This document shows, piece by piece, positions 1-7,389 of a stretch of 29,080 bases of DNA; positions within the stretch are counted from its first letter, which is position 1, and each line of letters opens with the position of its first letter. The notes beneath the pieces were generated by a model, which did no database searches, was not told where the DNA came from, and was given only the letters and a program-made list of their open reading frames with translations. The DNA is from a virus: positions 1 to 29,080 of the IMG/VR virus record IMGVR_UViG_3300025122_000102, one strand, 5' to 3'. The position numbers and the translations under genes were made by a program.

Positions 1-80
1 TTACCACAATACTCCTCACCTTTAATCGCTTCAACCTTGCAGGGGTTTCCCGCAACTGTCGTCCCTTTACATTTAGGCAT
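1..80 (-). CDS. Small Cys-rich zinc-ribbon-like protein (3' end outside window)
   Basis: The reading frame opens with ATG at 80 and runs off the window edge, so only the first 26 residues are visible. They begin MPKCKGTTVAGNPC and reach a third Cys at residue 25 (EYC). The pattern C4, C14, C25 resembles short phage proteins that place two Cys in a KCKGTxxxGxPC segment and finish with YCxxH, which suggests a small zinc-binding fold. The start overlaps the last 8 bases of the DNA polymerase gene, so the two are probably translationally coupled. A GGGAAC tract lies about 7 bases upstream of the ATG. The function is unknown. Confidence 0.6.
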   Translation of the reverse strand, partial: MPKCKGTTVAGNPCKVEAIKGEEYCG

Positions 81-2040
81 TCACTTGTTCCCATGTCAAT
101 TTTTTAAAACTGGCCTCACCCCATGTGCGGCCAAACTCTACGTCTACGACTACAGGTACCACGAGTTCAACTGCGTGGACCATTATTTCTTCCACCCTGC
201 GCCAGAGGCGTTCTTCTCCTATGGAGACATCCAGTTCGTCATGCATCTGGTGCATCGGCACAATGCCTTCCTCCCACATAACACGCATCGCCTTCTTGGT
301 CATATCAGCAGCGGACCCTTGAATTAAGGAGTTCAAAGCTTTATGAGTAAACGCTCGGCGCACGGGCGGTCCCCAGCGGGTCAGGGCCTCGGCACGATTG
401 GCTGCGATGCCCTTGGCCTCCCACTTGCTGCTTTCCCACCTGTTATAGCGGCACAGGCGTCCGCCTATGGTGCGTATCCAGCCCCTTTGGGCCGCGAGGT
501 TCGTACACTTGTCCATGATCCCCTGGATGAACGGAACCTTCCTGTGATACTCTTCCAGGAGCCCCTTACCCTCCGGGCCTGCCACTTCAAAGCTGCGTCC
601 AGTCCTCTCATTGGTGACTATCTCAGTCGGTAACCCAAGAGACTGACAAAGCTTTAATTCACCCATGCCATAGGCCAACCCTAGATTGATCGTTTTGGCG
701 TGAGGTTTTTCAATGTCGCACATTTCTGCCACAATTGCATGATAGCTGATGGACGGGTCTTTGTTCCATTCCTCTACAGCTTTAGAAGCACCAGCCTGTT
801 TCGTGAGTTGAGAATAGTGGAGCGTTAGTCTGGGTTCTTGATTTGCATAATCAAACGCTCCCCAGACTTCTCCGTCTTCAGGTAAAAAGATACCACGGAC
901 GAGTGGGGCGAAGACTTCATCTCTACCCGAACTTTGCTGGAGGTTGGGATTGGAACAAGAGAACCTTCCGGAAACTGTCCCACCTTTGTCACTTTTAAGG
1001 GGGTGAAGTTCGTGGTGTATCCTTCCACTTTGACCGAATTTGAGAATTTGCCCATCTATCATCGTTCCTATCGTGTTTTCTAACTGTCGTATAGTGCGGA
1101 CCATGTTGGGAAATTCATGTGCATGGCCTTCAAGAAATTCCTTAGTGAAGCTGGGCGCTTTAGTCTTCAGTGTTTTTGGGTAGGTCAGATTTTGAGAGTC
1201 AAATACCTGGGCCACACTGTCGGCTGACCAGACATCTACTTCAAACCCATATTTGCGATTAATCTCGTCAAGCATCTCCTGCTTTTGCTTGACGAGACTG
1301 GCCCTAGTTTGCTCAGCTCGATCTAAGTCGACCCGTATGCCTTTTAATCTCATTGCTATCAGCAAAGGTATCAGTGAATGCTCGAGTTCACTTAACTCGA
1401 GCAGCTTATCTTGTTCCAACTCTTTGAGTTCATAAGCTTTCAAGGCATGAAGCATATCCGCATCTTGCTCGGCGTATGGCCCAACAAATTGTGGAGGAAG
1501 ACGCCATAGGTTCTTCTTTATGTCTTTGGCTTTTTTAATTCCCCACGCCCCCGCCGCCTCTTTGAGGAGTTCTTCATCTTTCTGAACGCCAATAAAGTCC
1601 TTACCAATATTATCCAAGCTATAAGAATAACGACGTTCATCAAGGAGGGCCGCTCCGATTTGGGTGTCAAAGATGGATCCCTGTACCTTAATTCCCTCGG
1701 TCCCAAGCCATCCGATATCATAAATAGAATTATGGAATAACTTTGGTATATCTGTTTTACAAACGTCTTTAATGTATTCAACCACTCGACCTTTATCAAG
1801 ATTAGCTCCATTTTGATGCGCGATTGGTAGGTAGAATGATTCTTTCATTCTACCTTTCAACAACGATAAAGAGATACCGACGATATATCCGTCGTTGGTA
1901 GCCCATCCCGCTCCCTTCTCATCCAAGTACGGATCACGTGTCTCAGTGTCTATCCCCACAGCGTCAGCCCCCCGAAATTCAGGGAACTGATCTACCGGGG
2001 ACCACTTACTGTCCGGCTGGATCAGTGGAAGTTGGATCAT
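73..2040 (-). CDS. polA: Family A DNA polymerase with 3'-5' exonuclease domain
   Basis: Replicative DNA polymerase of the Pol I family, without a 5' nuclease domain. From ATG 2040 it has 655 residues. The exonuclease domain shows DTE (D31, E33), N104/D108 in HNSIYD, and Y189/D193 in YAEQD. The polymerase domain shows motif A DYANQEPR (D397), motif B KTINLGLAYG (K449, Y457) and motif C HDE (600-602), so both active sites look intact. The residue equivalent to E. coli Phe762 is Leu453. The frame stays open to ATG 2079, but that start would overlap the upstream HTH gene by 74 bases. No start has a convincing Shine-Dalgarno sequence, and 2040 was chosen because it leaves little sequence before the first exonuclease strand. 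As last large gene of the block, it would use any modified dNTP the block makes. Confidence 0.97.
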   Translation of the reverse strand: MIQLPLIQPDSKWSPVDQFPEFRGADAVGIDTETRDPYLDEKGAGWATNDGYIVGISLSLLKGRMKESFYLPIAHQNGANLDKGRVVEYIKDVCKTDIPKLFHNSIYDIGWLGTEGIKVQGSIFDTQIGAALLDERRYSYSLDNIGKDFIGVQKDEELLKEAAGAWGIKKAKDIKKNLWRLPPQFVGPYAEQDADMLHALKAYELKELEQDKLLELSELEHSLIPLLIAMRLKGIRVDLDRAEQTRASLVKQKQEMLDEINRKYGFEVDVWSADSVAQVFDSQNLTYPKTLKTKAPSFTKEFLEGHAHEFPNMVRTIRQLENTIGTMIDGQILKFGQSGRIHHELHPLKSDKGGTVSGRFSCSNPNLQQSSGRDEVFAPLVRGIFLPEDGEVWGAFDYANQEPRLTLHYSQLTKQAGASKAVEEWNKDPSISYHAIVAEMCDIEKPHAKTINLGLAYGMGELKLCQSLGLPTEIVTNERTGRSFEVAGPEGKGLLEEYHRKVPFIQGIMDKCTNLAAQRGWIRTIGGRLCRYNRWESSKWEAKGIAANRAEALTRWGPPVRRAFTHKALNSLIQGSAADMTKKAMRVMWEEGIVPMHQMHDELDVSIGEERLWRRVEEIMVHAVELVVPVVVDVEFGRTWGEASFKKLTWEQVNA

Positions 2041-2242
2041 TCTTTCGTCGTGTGATGGTGACTTCATATCCAAGAGCATTCGCCCAATCTATGTACTGTT
2101 GAAGAGTAATCTGTGGTTTCTTTTTAAACCATCTTTGAACTGTAGATCGACTATACCCAGTAAGTTCCTCAAGTTCGTCTCTAGTAAGATCATAGATCTT
2201 ACCTGTCTTAATGAGCGCCCACATGAGGTCACGAAATAGCAT
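2006..2242 (-). CDS. Small helix-turn-helix DNA-binding protein
   Basis: A 78-residue protein from ATG 2242. Residues 21-35 (DELEELTGYSRSTVQ) read as the two helices of a helix-turn-helix, followed by RWFKKKPQITLQQYIDWANA, as in short Cro/CI-like or HigA-like regulators. The frame extends to 2359, but ATG 2242 is preceded by an AAAGGG Shine-Dalgarno sequence 4-5 bases away, while the upstream ATGs have none. It overlaps the DUF3310 gene by 14 bases and the polymerase start by 35. It could regulate phage transcription, perhaps at the palindrome near 8817-8840, but nothing in the sequence ties it to a site. Confidence 0.75.
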   Translation of the reverse strand: MLFRDLMWALIKTGKIYDLTRDELEELTGYSRSTVQRWFKKKPQITLQQYIDWANALGYEVTITRRKNDPTSTDPAGQ

Positions 2243-2594
2243 TTGGCCCTTTTCTCTCATCACAAAAAGAACATTTGAAGCTGGCCCCTTCAATAAGTGA
2301 AGCAACAGGTCTCCAATTATGGACGCAGGGCAAGGAGTCCTCCTTTGGATCAAATCCAAATGGACCTATTGGATCGTTGGTGGGTGGTGTTTCCGATTCC
2401 AATAGCTCTACATACTTATCCAGGAAATGCTGGGCCTTTTTTAGGTCTTCCAAACCATTTTTCTTTTTATGTCTAGCGACATATTTGGTGATTTGGGCTT
2501 GGAAGTAATCCAAATTGTTGGCCCATGCCCAATCCCAATGTTGGATCTTCGCTTTGTAGTGATCGCCACCTACTTGCTTTTCATTTGCACTCAT
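2229..2594 (-). CDS. DUF3310 domain protein with C-terminal zinc-finger-like tail
   Basis: Residues 1-65 match the DUF3310 pattern common in phage replication and nucleotide modules: VGGDHYKAKIQHWDW, ANNLDYFQAQITKYVARH, KNGLEDLKKAQHFLDKYVE. The exact function is not known; the family has been annotated as nucleotide-kinase-like on weak grounds. The tail adds CxH (C90, H92) and CxxC (C108, C111), which suggests a small metal-binding module. The chosen start, ATG 2594, has a strong GAGGAG sequence 5 bases upstream. A second ATG at 2669 in the same frame also has an AAGGA sequence, so a 25-residue-longer form is possible. Confidence 0.85.
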   Translation of the reverse strand: MSANEKQVGGDHYKAKIQHWDWAWANNLDYFQAQITKYVARHKKKNGLEDLKKAQHFLDKYVELLESETPPTNDPIGPFGFDPKEDSLPCVHNWRPVASLIEGASFKCSFCDERKGPNAIS

Positions 2595-2652
2595 GACAAC
2601 TCCTCGTTCATAGCCGCTGACTCTATATTCCTCAGGCGTAGATCCTCGAAAG

Positions 2653-2886
2653 CTAAATCTTTGCTTCATAACTTACTTTCCTTGAAGTAAACGCCTCGGC
2701 AGAGATAATTTTGGCTTTGTGGAAAAAGTCATCCCATACTCGGCATCCATCCCATTCTCCATGACACCTAACCTTGAACACCAGTTCCATATTGCACAGG
2801 TCCGCTTCTTGCACGGACTCGTCCACCGGCTTTTTGCACTTGGCGCATCGTATCACAATTGCCTGCATCTTTGAATAAGTGGCCAA
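2653..2886 (-). CDS. Small Cys-rich hypothetical protein
   Basis: A 77-residue protein with Cys at 14, 17, 31, 41 and 48. The first pair is a CAKC knuckle, so zinc binding is likely. I do not recognise a family. The start is probably TTG 2886, with GGGGAAG 8 bases upstream at the end of the preceding gene; ATG 2868 is the alternative and would give 71 residues. It lies between the coiled-coil protein and the DUF3310 gene, with a 3-base gap on one side and a possible 17-base overlap with a longer DUF3310 form on the other. The function is unknown. Confidence 0.6.
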   Translation of the reverse strand: MATYSKMQAIVIRCAKCKKPVDESVQEADLCNMELVFKVRCHGEWDGCRVWDDFFHKAKIISAEAFTSRKVSYEAKI

Positions 2887-2889
2887 GAA

Positions 2890-3231
2890 CTATTCTTCCC
2901 CAAATATGGTTCTAAACATGTCACTAGCAACATGGAATCTAGCTTCAGCGACCGCTGTGCTTTTTTCTAATTCAGCCATCTTTGCTTCACGATTTTCCAC
3001 CAAGGCTTCACGCTCCTGATAGTGCCGAATATGGGCGTCGTCCTTTTTGGCTTGCTCTTCAAGTCTGCTTATGTCACTTTTTCTTAGTTCCGCCCTGTGC
3101 TCCAGTTCAACAATTATTCTTTCTTGCTCTTCCGCCTTTTTGCGAACAGCTACGATTCCTTCAAGCGCCGCACCCGTGAAGGTCTTTTCCTCAACGAGGG
3201 CGTCGATCGCCTCCATTACGTTGTTATCCAT
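2890..3231 (-). CDS. Coiled-coil hypothetical protein
   Basis: A 113-residue protein, mostly charged helix. Residues 28-95 carry a near-continuous run of Glu, Lys, Arg, Ala and Leu, typical of a coiled coil, and the C-terminus is VASDMFRTIFGEE. ATG 3231 overlaps the TGA of the upstream HD gene by one base (TGATG), and an AAGGA sequence sits 9 bases upstream, so it is translationally coupled to that gene. A longer frame to 3264 exists but would overlap more and has no better ribosome site. No catalytic motif is visible. It may be a scaffold or binding partner for a neighbour; that is a guess. Confidence 0.7.
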   Translation of the reverse strand: MDNNVMEAIDALVEEKTFTGAALEGIVAVRKKAEEQERIIVELEHRAELRKSDISRLEEQAKKDDAHIRHYQEREALVENREAKMAELEKSTAVAEARFHVASDMFRTIFGEE

Positions 3232-3770
3232 CACGATAGTTCCTTTCCTGTGACACAATTCCACTCCTTTTCAATAGCTCTCTGTAATTCAAAGACCAAC
3301 TGTCCATCTTTATTGGTCTTTAGGCGTTTTCTATATTCTGTGGTCAATTGCGCTCCTTTATGAAAAGCTTTATCAATTAAGGTGTTTCCCATGCGGCGTT
3401 CTTCCAAACACCGCATGCACAGTTCAATGTAGTCGGCGCACTTTATTTTTGCTTTCGTTTCATCATCCAAATCAAAGGAGATATCATACTTGTCCCGAAA
3501 TTCTTCTTCGACTTTGTCCGCAGCCTCTTTAACAGCAGGGGAATGATACTTAACCGGAGCAGGAATGTCCCCAGTCCAAAACTCAGCGCAGTCATGATAA
3601 AGACAAGCCACCAAGGCCGGGCCGACATCATCAGGCCAAAGAATATTATAAACCACAGCGACACCCCAAGAGTGAGCCGCAACATCTTGCGAGCGAATGA
3701 GAGGAATTGTGTGGTATCGCGATACATTTCCACCGCTCCTAATCTTCTGCAACCGTTCGAATTTTTCCAT
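3231..3770 (-). CDS. HD-domain phosphohydrolase, YfbR-like (5'-deoxynucleotidase or dNTPase)
   Basis: A 179-residue HD-superfamily enzyme. The metal and catalytic residues are in place: H33 in DVAAHSWGVA, H59-D60, E63, D68 in TGDIPAPVKY, and D113 in KCADYIE. E. coli YfbR has the same spacing (H33, H68-D69, E72, D77, D137) and removes phosphate from deoxynucleoside monophosphates. Phage members such as DatZ act on dATP instead. R18 is kept, but the base-contacting Trp19 of YfbR is Tyr here, so nucleotide preference cannot be read from sequence. Next to a thymidylate-synthase-family gene, a likely job is shaping the dNTP pool. It overlaps the upstream gene by 32 bases and has AGGA about 10 bases before its ATG. 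Confidence 0.88.
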   Translation of the reverse strand: MEKFERLQKIRSGGNVSRYHTIPLIRSQDVAAHSWGVAVVYNILWPDDVGPALVACLYHDCAEFWTGDIPAPVKYHSPAVKEAADKVEEEFRDKYDISFDLDDETKAKIKCADYIELCMRCLEERRMGNTLIDKAFHKGAQLTTEYRKRLKTNKDGQLVFELQRAIEKEWNCVTGKELS

Positions 3771-4770
3771 CTCTTTTTTCCTGCCTCCTTAGCAGCCATT
3801 CACGACATGCACGACGCCAATCTGAAGCCGTAATGCGATTGCAAGTTGCGATCGCATCAGGGTATTTCTTTTCTTTATATTGATCCCAAGCCATAGCCAT
3901 AGGTTGAACCACATCACAGAAGAAAGAATTTTTAAGTCCCCCCACCCAAGGATCATACATGAATTTATCCAAGTCCATTCGCCAAGCATTAGGCTCAGTG
4001 ACGAGTGGGATCGTGCTCACTTGGTCTAAGTCATACGGATCCATTGGGTGAGGGTCGGGAACTCCCATTTTCTCCATCACATCAGAATAAGCGTGATAGT
4101 TATTGGAAACTTGATAGTAAGTTCCAATTCCAACTCCAAGTTGGGATGCAATGTATTCTTGCAGTATTGACATATGAACAGCGTTCGCGCCATAGGCTCC
4201 CCAGATGATGTCGTTGGATCGATTAAACACTGTCATGTCCAAAACATTTTCTTGAATACGAAACGCAATAGACAAATTGCAAGGGAAGTCTTTACCTTCT
4301 GCTCCTAAATCTTCAGAAGGATCCCACATCTGCAATACAGCTCGCCGACTTTTTGGATCATTTCGTAAATGAACAATCAAGGCTGTTATCTGATCTAATG
4401 GTTGATGAGTTACAGGAACGCCTCTAGGCTCTTGCTGAAACCAGAAACGCCATCGATATCCATAGGCTCCATGAAAGGTGACGCCATCATCACTAAACTG
4501 ATAAAAAGTGCTATTGTATTTTCCGATCCATTCTGCATCATTACGCCCCGCCAACATCCACAGGGCTTCCATCAAATGAAAAAATGGATTACAGTCACGA
4601 CGGACATTAAATAGCACCCGCTCCCAGGGTCGTGTATAAACGGTGGTGACTGGATAGGGCATGACGATTGCCGGTGCAAAACGAGTTTCTTCTTCCACCC
4701 CTTTCGCCGCCAGCAAATTCATACCCACGGCATAGGCTTCATTCACATTTCGTGCCACTATTACTCTCAC
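3739..4770 (-). CDS. Thymidylate synthase family enzyme (dTMP synthase or dUMP/dCMP hydroxymethylase)
   Basis: A ThyA-fold enzyme that adds a one-carbon unit from methylene-tetrahydrofolate to C5 of a pyrimidine nucleotide. From GTG 4770 it has 343 residues. Visible signatures are NPFFHLMEALWMLAGRND, the SRR phosphate-binding arginines (142-143), the nucleophile Cys164 in FPCN, RSNDIIWGAYGAN (184-196) and SNNYHAY. Asn196 sits where ThyA has Asn177, which favours a uracil substrate over cytosine. ThyA relatives of this phage type include hydroxymethylases that make 5-hydroxymethyl-dUMP, so the product may be dTMP or hmdUMP. GTG 4770 overlaps the previous TGA (GTGA) and has TTGGAG 8 bases upstream; the frame open to 4824 has no ribosome site. 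Confidence 0.9.
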   Translation of the reverse strand: MRVIVARNVNEAYAVGMNLLAAKGVEEETRFAPAIVMPYPVTTVYTRPWERVLFNVRRDCNPFFHLMEALWMLAGRNDAEWIGKYNSTFYQFSDDGVTFHGAYGYRWRFWFQQEPRGVPVTHQPLDQITALIVHLRNDPKSRRAVLQMWDPSEDLGAEGKDFPCNLSIAFRIQENVLDMTVFNRSNDIIWGAYGANAVHMSILQEYIASQLGVGIGTYYQVSNNYHAYSDVMEKMGVPDPHPMDPYDLDQVSTIPLVTEPNAWRMDLDKFMYDPWVGGLKNSFFCDVVQPMAMAWDQYKEKKYPDAIATCNRITASDWRRACREWLLRRQEKRDGKIRTVAED

Positions 4771-5165
4771 GGTGTAAACTCCAATACAGTGTCGTCTGGG
4801 CGAAGTTCCTGGGTCCACTGCCAAGAACTATTATTCACAATAATCTTATCGTATTTGTTGCTTTCCATATTACTTAATAAGATCTTTTCACTCGGCTTGT
4901 TATCTGCTTTCACTTGCGCCAGGGTGCGAATTTCACCACCAAGAAAATAGAAATTACTGGATTTAATTTCCTTACTGTCGAGTTCCTCATCTGTTCTTCC
5001 ACGAGTAGAAAATCTGAATCCATAAGGTGTCGCACCGTGTCGTTGCTTTATTCCCCTAGCCATTTCCACAGCTTTATCCACGTCCCAGCTATCAATGAAC
5101 ATGCTGCTTTGTTCAGCCACCATAGTCCCGGGACTATAGAATATTACGAAATGTTTTTCAAGCAT
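4767..5165 (-). CDS. Conserved-looking hypothetical protein in the modification block
   Basis: A 132-residue protein starting MLEKHFVIFYSPGTMVAEQ. Notable stretches are IDSWDVDKAVEMARGIKQRH, ATPYGFRFSTRGR, FYFLGGEIRTL, ILLSNMESN and NSSWQWTQELRPDDTVLEF. The alternating strands and one helix suggest a compact alpha/beta fold. I cannot name a family or see catalytic residues. The start is well supported: GGAGGAG lies 7-8 bases before ATG 5165, which overlaps the glycosyltransferase stop by 8 bases. It also overlaps the ThyA-family start by 4 bases, so it is locked between the two enzymes and probably acts with one of them. Confidence 0.75.
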   Translation of the reverse strand: MLEKHFVIFYSPGTMVAEQSSMFIDSWDVDKAVEMARGIKQRHGATPYGFRFSTRGRTDEELDSKEIKSSNFYFLGGEIRTLAQVKADNKPSEKILLSNMESNKYDKIIVNNSSWQWTQELRPDDTVLEFTP

Positions 5166-6447
5166 TAAAAAACTCCTCCATGTATTGGTTACTCTTGTCG
5201 GCCAATTCCTGACTGAATTGACCGATATCCCTCTCCTTTTTGTAGACGCCCGAAGGGCGACCTTCTGCCATGTCAATAAAGTGCTGGGCTACGACGCGGT
5301 TATCCCACAGTCGAGCAATCTTGCGCCCTTCTTCCAACATGTCGTTAAAGGTATTCTCACCCATATTCATAGTGTCGTCCACAATTTCAGCAAATTCCAG
5401 GGGTGCCGCGTTCCAAGGCACCATCACAAAGTTCTTTCCAGCTTTGAAGAACTCACCATCTCCACCCTCTGGGCCAGCAATCCCCTGATCCCGCGCTATG
5501 GGGATAGCACCATTAATAAGAGCATCAATGCTAACTCTATTGGGGTGATCACCGTATGCCCCAAACTTTTTTGACCAAGACGGATCAATAAGGAATCTCG
5601 TGTTGTCCAGACACATTTCTCGTTCTGCGTTTTGAATGTACCCCAAGTATTCAAGCCCGGCCTCAATTGCTTTATCCCATATTTTATCACCATTTTCGTC
5701 CAAATACTCCGGCTTGACCTTATCGTCGCTGTTCATGTAGTACCATTGGATACCTCCACCTGCTATGACCATAGTCTGACAAGCTTTCATGTGGGGCACG
5801 GCACGAATAAGATCGTCAACGTGTTTCCATCCTTTAAAGGTCTGTAGGGAAAACCAACCCTTCTCACGATCCCTAAACTTGGGACCGTGACGTTTATCTT
5901 GATCAGCCTGGGAGGTAAAGAACAAAGCACGGGGAATGTCTATGTTAGCCAAAGAGTGATAACCACAAGGATGAGTAGCCCCAATGCCCACAAGGTGATG
6001 TCTAACGGCATAGAGCCAAGGATAGCGAGCAGGAAAATTGCCATCATGAACATAGGCAATTTGTTTGACGGGAACATTATACAACTCCAACCACTCACTA
6101 TTTCCTCGGTTTTTCTTATTCTTAGAGGGAACAGGAATTTGCCAAATAATAAGATCATACTTTATAGCGGTGTCTTTCCATCGCTGTAAATTCCTCGCTC
6201 CTTTATAAGGAATCACATTCTTATTCGGCCAGACCCAACCTTTCCGTTGGTTCATCCAGAATCCCTGCTTACCTTTTTCAAGGCCATCGTAAGAATTGGG
6301 GCCTCTGCCGTTATGGGTGATTTTCCACACCAGCTTTACAACGTCTACTTCGTGCCCAAGTTCCTGGAACCCAGCATAAAGATCTTCCTGATTGTTGATG
6401 ATACCACCTAGATCCATTAGGTCGTGGAACGCTATTAGAATTTTCAT
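5158..6447 (-). CDS. GT-B fold glycosyltransferase (GT4-like)
   Basis: A 429-residue protein with a two-domain GT-B layout. The N-terminal half starts MKILIAFHDLMDLGGIINNQ, resembling the Gly-rich acceptor loop of GT4 enzymes. The C-terminal half has SLQTFKGWKHVDDLIRAVPHM, a strand MVIAGGG, LEYLGYIQ, and RVSIDALINGAIPIARDQG, matching the nucleotide-sugar-binding end of GT4-type enzymes. Donor and acceptor are unknown. Its place between DNA-modification genes suggests it may glycosylate a modified base, but phage glycosyltransferases can also act on host surface sugars. ATG 6447 overlaps the upstream TGA (ATGA), with AAGG about 9 bases before it. Confidence 0.85.
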   Translation of the reverse strand: MKILIAFHDLMDLGGIINNQEDLYAGFQELGHEVDVVKLVWKITHNGRGPNSYDGLEKGKQGFWMNQRKGWVWPNKNVIPYKGARNLQRWKDTAIKYDLIIWQIPVPSKNKKNRGNSEWLELYNVPVKQIAYVHDGNFPARYPWLYAVRHHLVGIGATHPCGYHSLANIDIPRALFFTSQADQDKRHGPKFRDREKGWFSLQTFKGWKHVDDLIRAVPHMKACQTMVIAGGGIQWYYMNSDDKVKPEYLDENGDKIWDKAIEAGLEYLGYIQNAEREMCLDNTRFLIDPSWSKKFGAYGDHPNRVSIDALINGAIPIARDQGIAGPEGGDGEFFKAGKNFVMVPWNAAPLEFAEIVDDTMNMGENTFNDMLEEGRKIARLWDNRVVAQHFIDMAEGRPSGVYKKERDIGQFSQELADKSNQYMEEFFNA

Positions 6448-6704
6448 TCTTCTACCTTTTCATAAGTCATTTCAAATACATCCGGTTTGCAAGGGTAGAA
6501 TTCTCCTTTTATACCTTTAATAATCCAGTCACCTGGAGAAACAAAATGATCTCCTTCCAAAGTAGTAATCACAATTCCAGTATCATCCCCAGACCAATTA
6601 ATAAAGTCTCCAAAGAAACGATGAAGATCATCAACTTCATCTTCATTGCTTCCAACACAAAGTTGAATTGCGTCGACTATTACCGGCTTTTTTCTAACTT
6701 TCAT
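6444..6704 (-). CDS. Conserved phage hypothetical protein (PGDWIIKG family)
   Basis: An 86-residue protein that opens MKVRKKPVIVDAIQL and ends TTLEGDHFVSPGDWIIKG followed by GEFYPCKPDVFEMTYE. This end is a very common phage signature whose role is not established. It probably forms a small beta barrel. GGAG lies about 10 bases before its ATG. It is joined to the glycosyltransferase by an ATGA overlap and separated from the CxxCxxCC gene by 3 bases. Confidence 0.8.
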   Translation of the reverse strand: MKVRKKPVIVDAIQLCVGSNEDEVDDLHRFFGDFINWSGDDTGIVITTLEGDHFVSPGDWIIKGIKGEFYPCKPDVFEMTYEKVEE

Positions 6705-6707
6705 TAT

Positions 6708-7217
6708 TCAATTCTCCGAATTGGATAAAAGATTTCTTGCTGCATCTAGATAAGATTTCGTGTTATTCAGGTAATTTTTCAGTATCTCAGTAGCCACTTC
6801 ATCGATGCCTATGGCGTCGGGGTTTAATTTCATGGTGCCGTCTCGTATGACTCTCAAAGCTGTCCACAGTATTGTGTCATCCCTAGTGTTGAATTTAGGT
6901 GTCCAAGATCGATAGACCTCGGCCATATGTTCTCGTGGCTCGATGAAGTCTAGCTGAAGCAGGGAGTATATGCGGCAATCATAGATGCGGCACTGTTCAG
7001 GGCGGATGCTGTACCTAGTACATTTTTCATCTTCTAAAAATGAACAACATCCGTTTTTGTCGGCTTCATACACTTGACCATCGTCAAGTGTAAGAATCCC
7101 TCCTTGTTTGCAACATTCATTGCAGTCTCCGCAGGGCACCTTGGCTGTCTTGTCAAGGCGCTTCATCCGAGCGATGTATTGCCGGAACCATGTTGTCGGG
7201 GAGCCCCATTTACGCAT
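6708..7217 (-). CDS. CxxCxxCC-type (YkgJ-like) zinc/iron-chelating protein
   Basis: A 169-residue protein with PCGDCNECC (C29, C32, C35, C36), then GCCSF (C57, C58), C66, and PEQCRIYDCR (C76, C81). This is the spacing of the YkgJ/UPF0153 CxxCxxCC family, which is predicted to bind zinc or an iron-sulfur cluster. The IRPEQCRIYDCR segment is its second hallmark. The C-terminal half is helical with no known motif. The biochemical role of the family is not settled. In this operon a redox or metal-dependent step in base modification is possible but not shown. Its start overlaps the upstream small gene by 8 bases and lacks a clear Shine-Dalgarno sequence, consistent with coupling. Confidence 0.85.
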   Translation of the reverse strand: MRKWGSPTTWFRQYIARMKRLDKTAKVPCGDCNECCKQGGILTLDDGQVYEADKNGCCSFLEDEKCTRYSIRPEQCRIYDCRIYSLLQLDFIEPREHMAEVYRSWTPKFNTRDDTILWTALRVIRDGTMKLNPDAIGIDEVATEILKNYLNNTKSYLDAARNLLSNSEN

Positions 7218-7389
7218 CTGAATTATGAGGTCCTATATCCTTTAGCCGGAGTTCATATATTCGGCCATCATGGTCAAAAGTTAAGTCCATTTCACCTGTT
7301 TCTAGATCTATTCCTCCGCCATGCCAGTTAAGATTTTCTGAATTATTGATAAATTTGTCAAATAAGTGTCGAATTTCAAGTTGGTCCAT
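7210..7389 (-). CDS. Small acidic hypothetical protein (59 residues)
   Basis: A short gene filling what would otherwise be a gap. ATG 7389 overlaps the TAA of the upstream gene by one base (TAATG) and has AGGAG 9 bases upstream, so translation is well supported. The product begins MDQLEIRHLFDKFINN and contains LNWHGGGIDLETGEMDLTFD, then RIYELRLKDIG. The strand-rich middle suggests a small beta sheet. No family is recognised. It sits between the aGPT-type protein and the CxxCxxCC protein and is probably co-translated with both. Confidence 0.7.
   Translation of the reverse strand: MDQLEIRHLFDKFINNSENLNWHGGGIDLETGEMDLTFDHDGRIYELRLKDIGPHNSDA

Noticed and set aside
37-327. Plus-strand ORFs across the window
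   Set aside because: All plus-strand frames lie antisense to well-supported minus-strand genes and lack family motifs and ribosome sites.
3231-3770. Evidence for a Z (2-aminoadenine) genome through a DatZ-type hydrolase
   Set aside because: No PurZ or MazZ is in the window and the HD protein cannot be assigned to DatZ by sequence alone; the ThyA and aGPT genes point to thymine instead.
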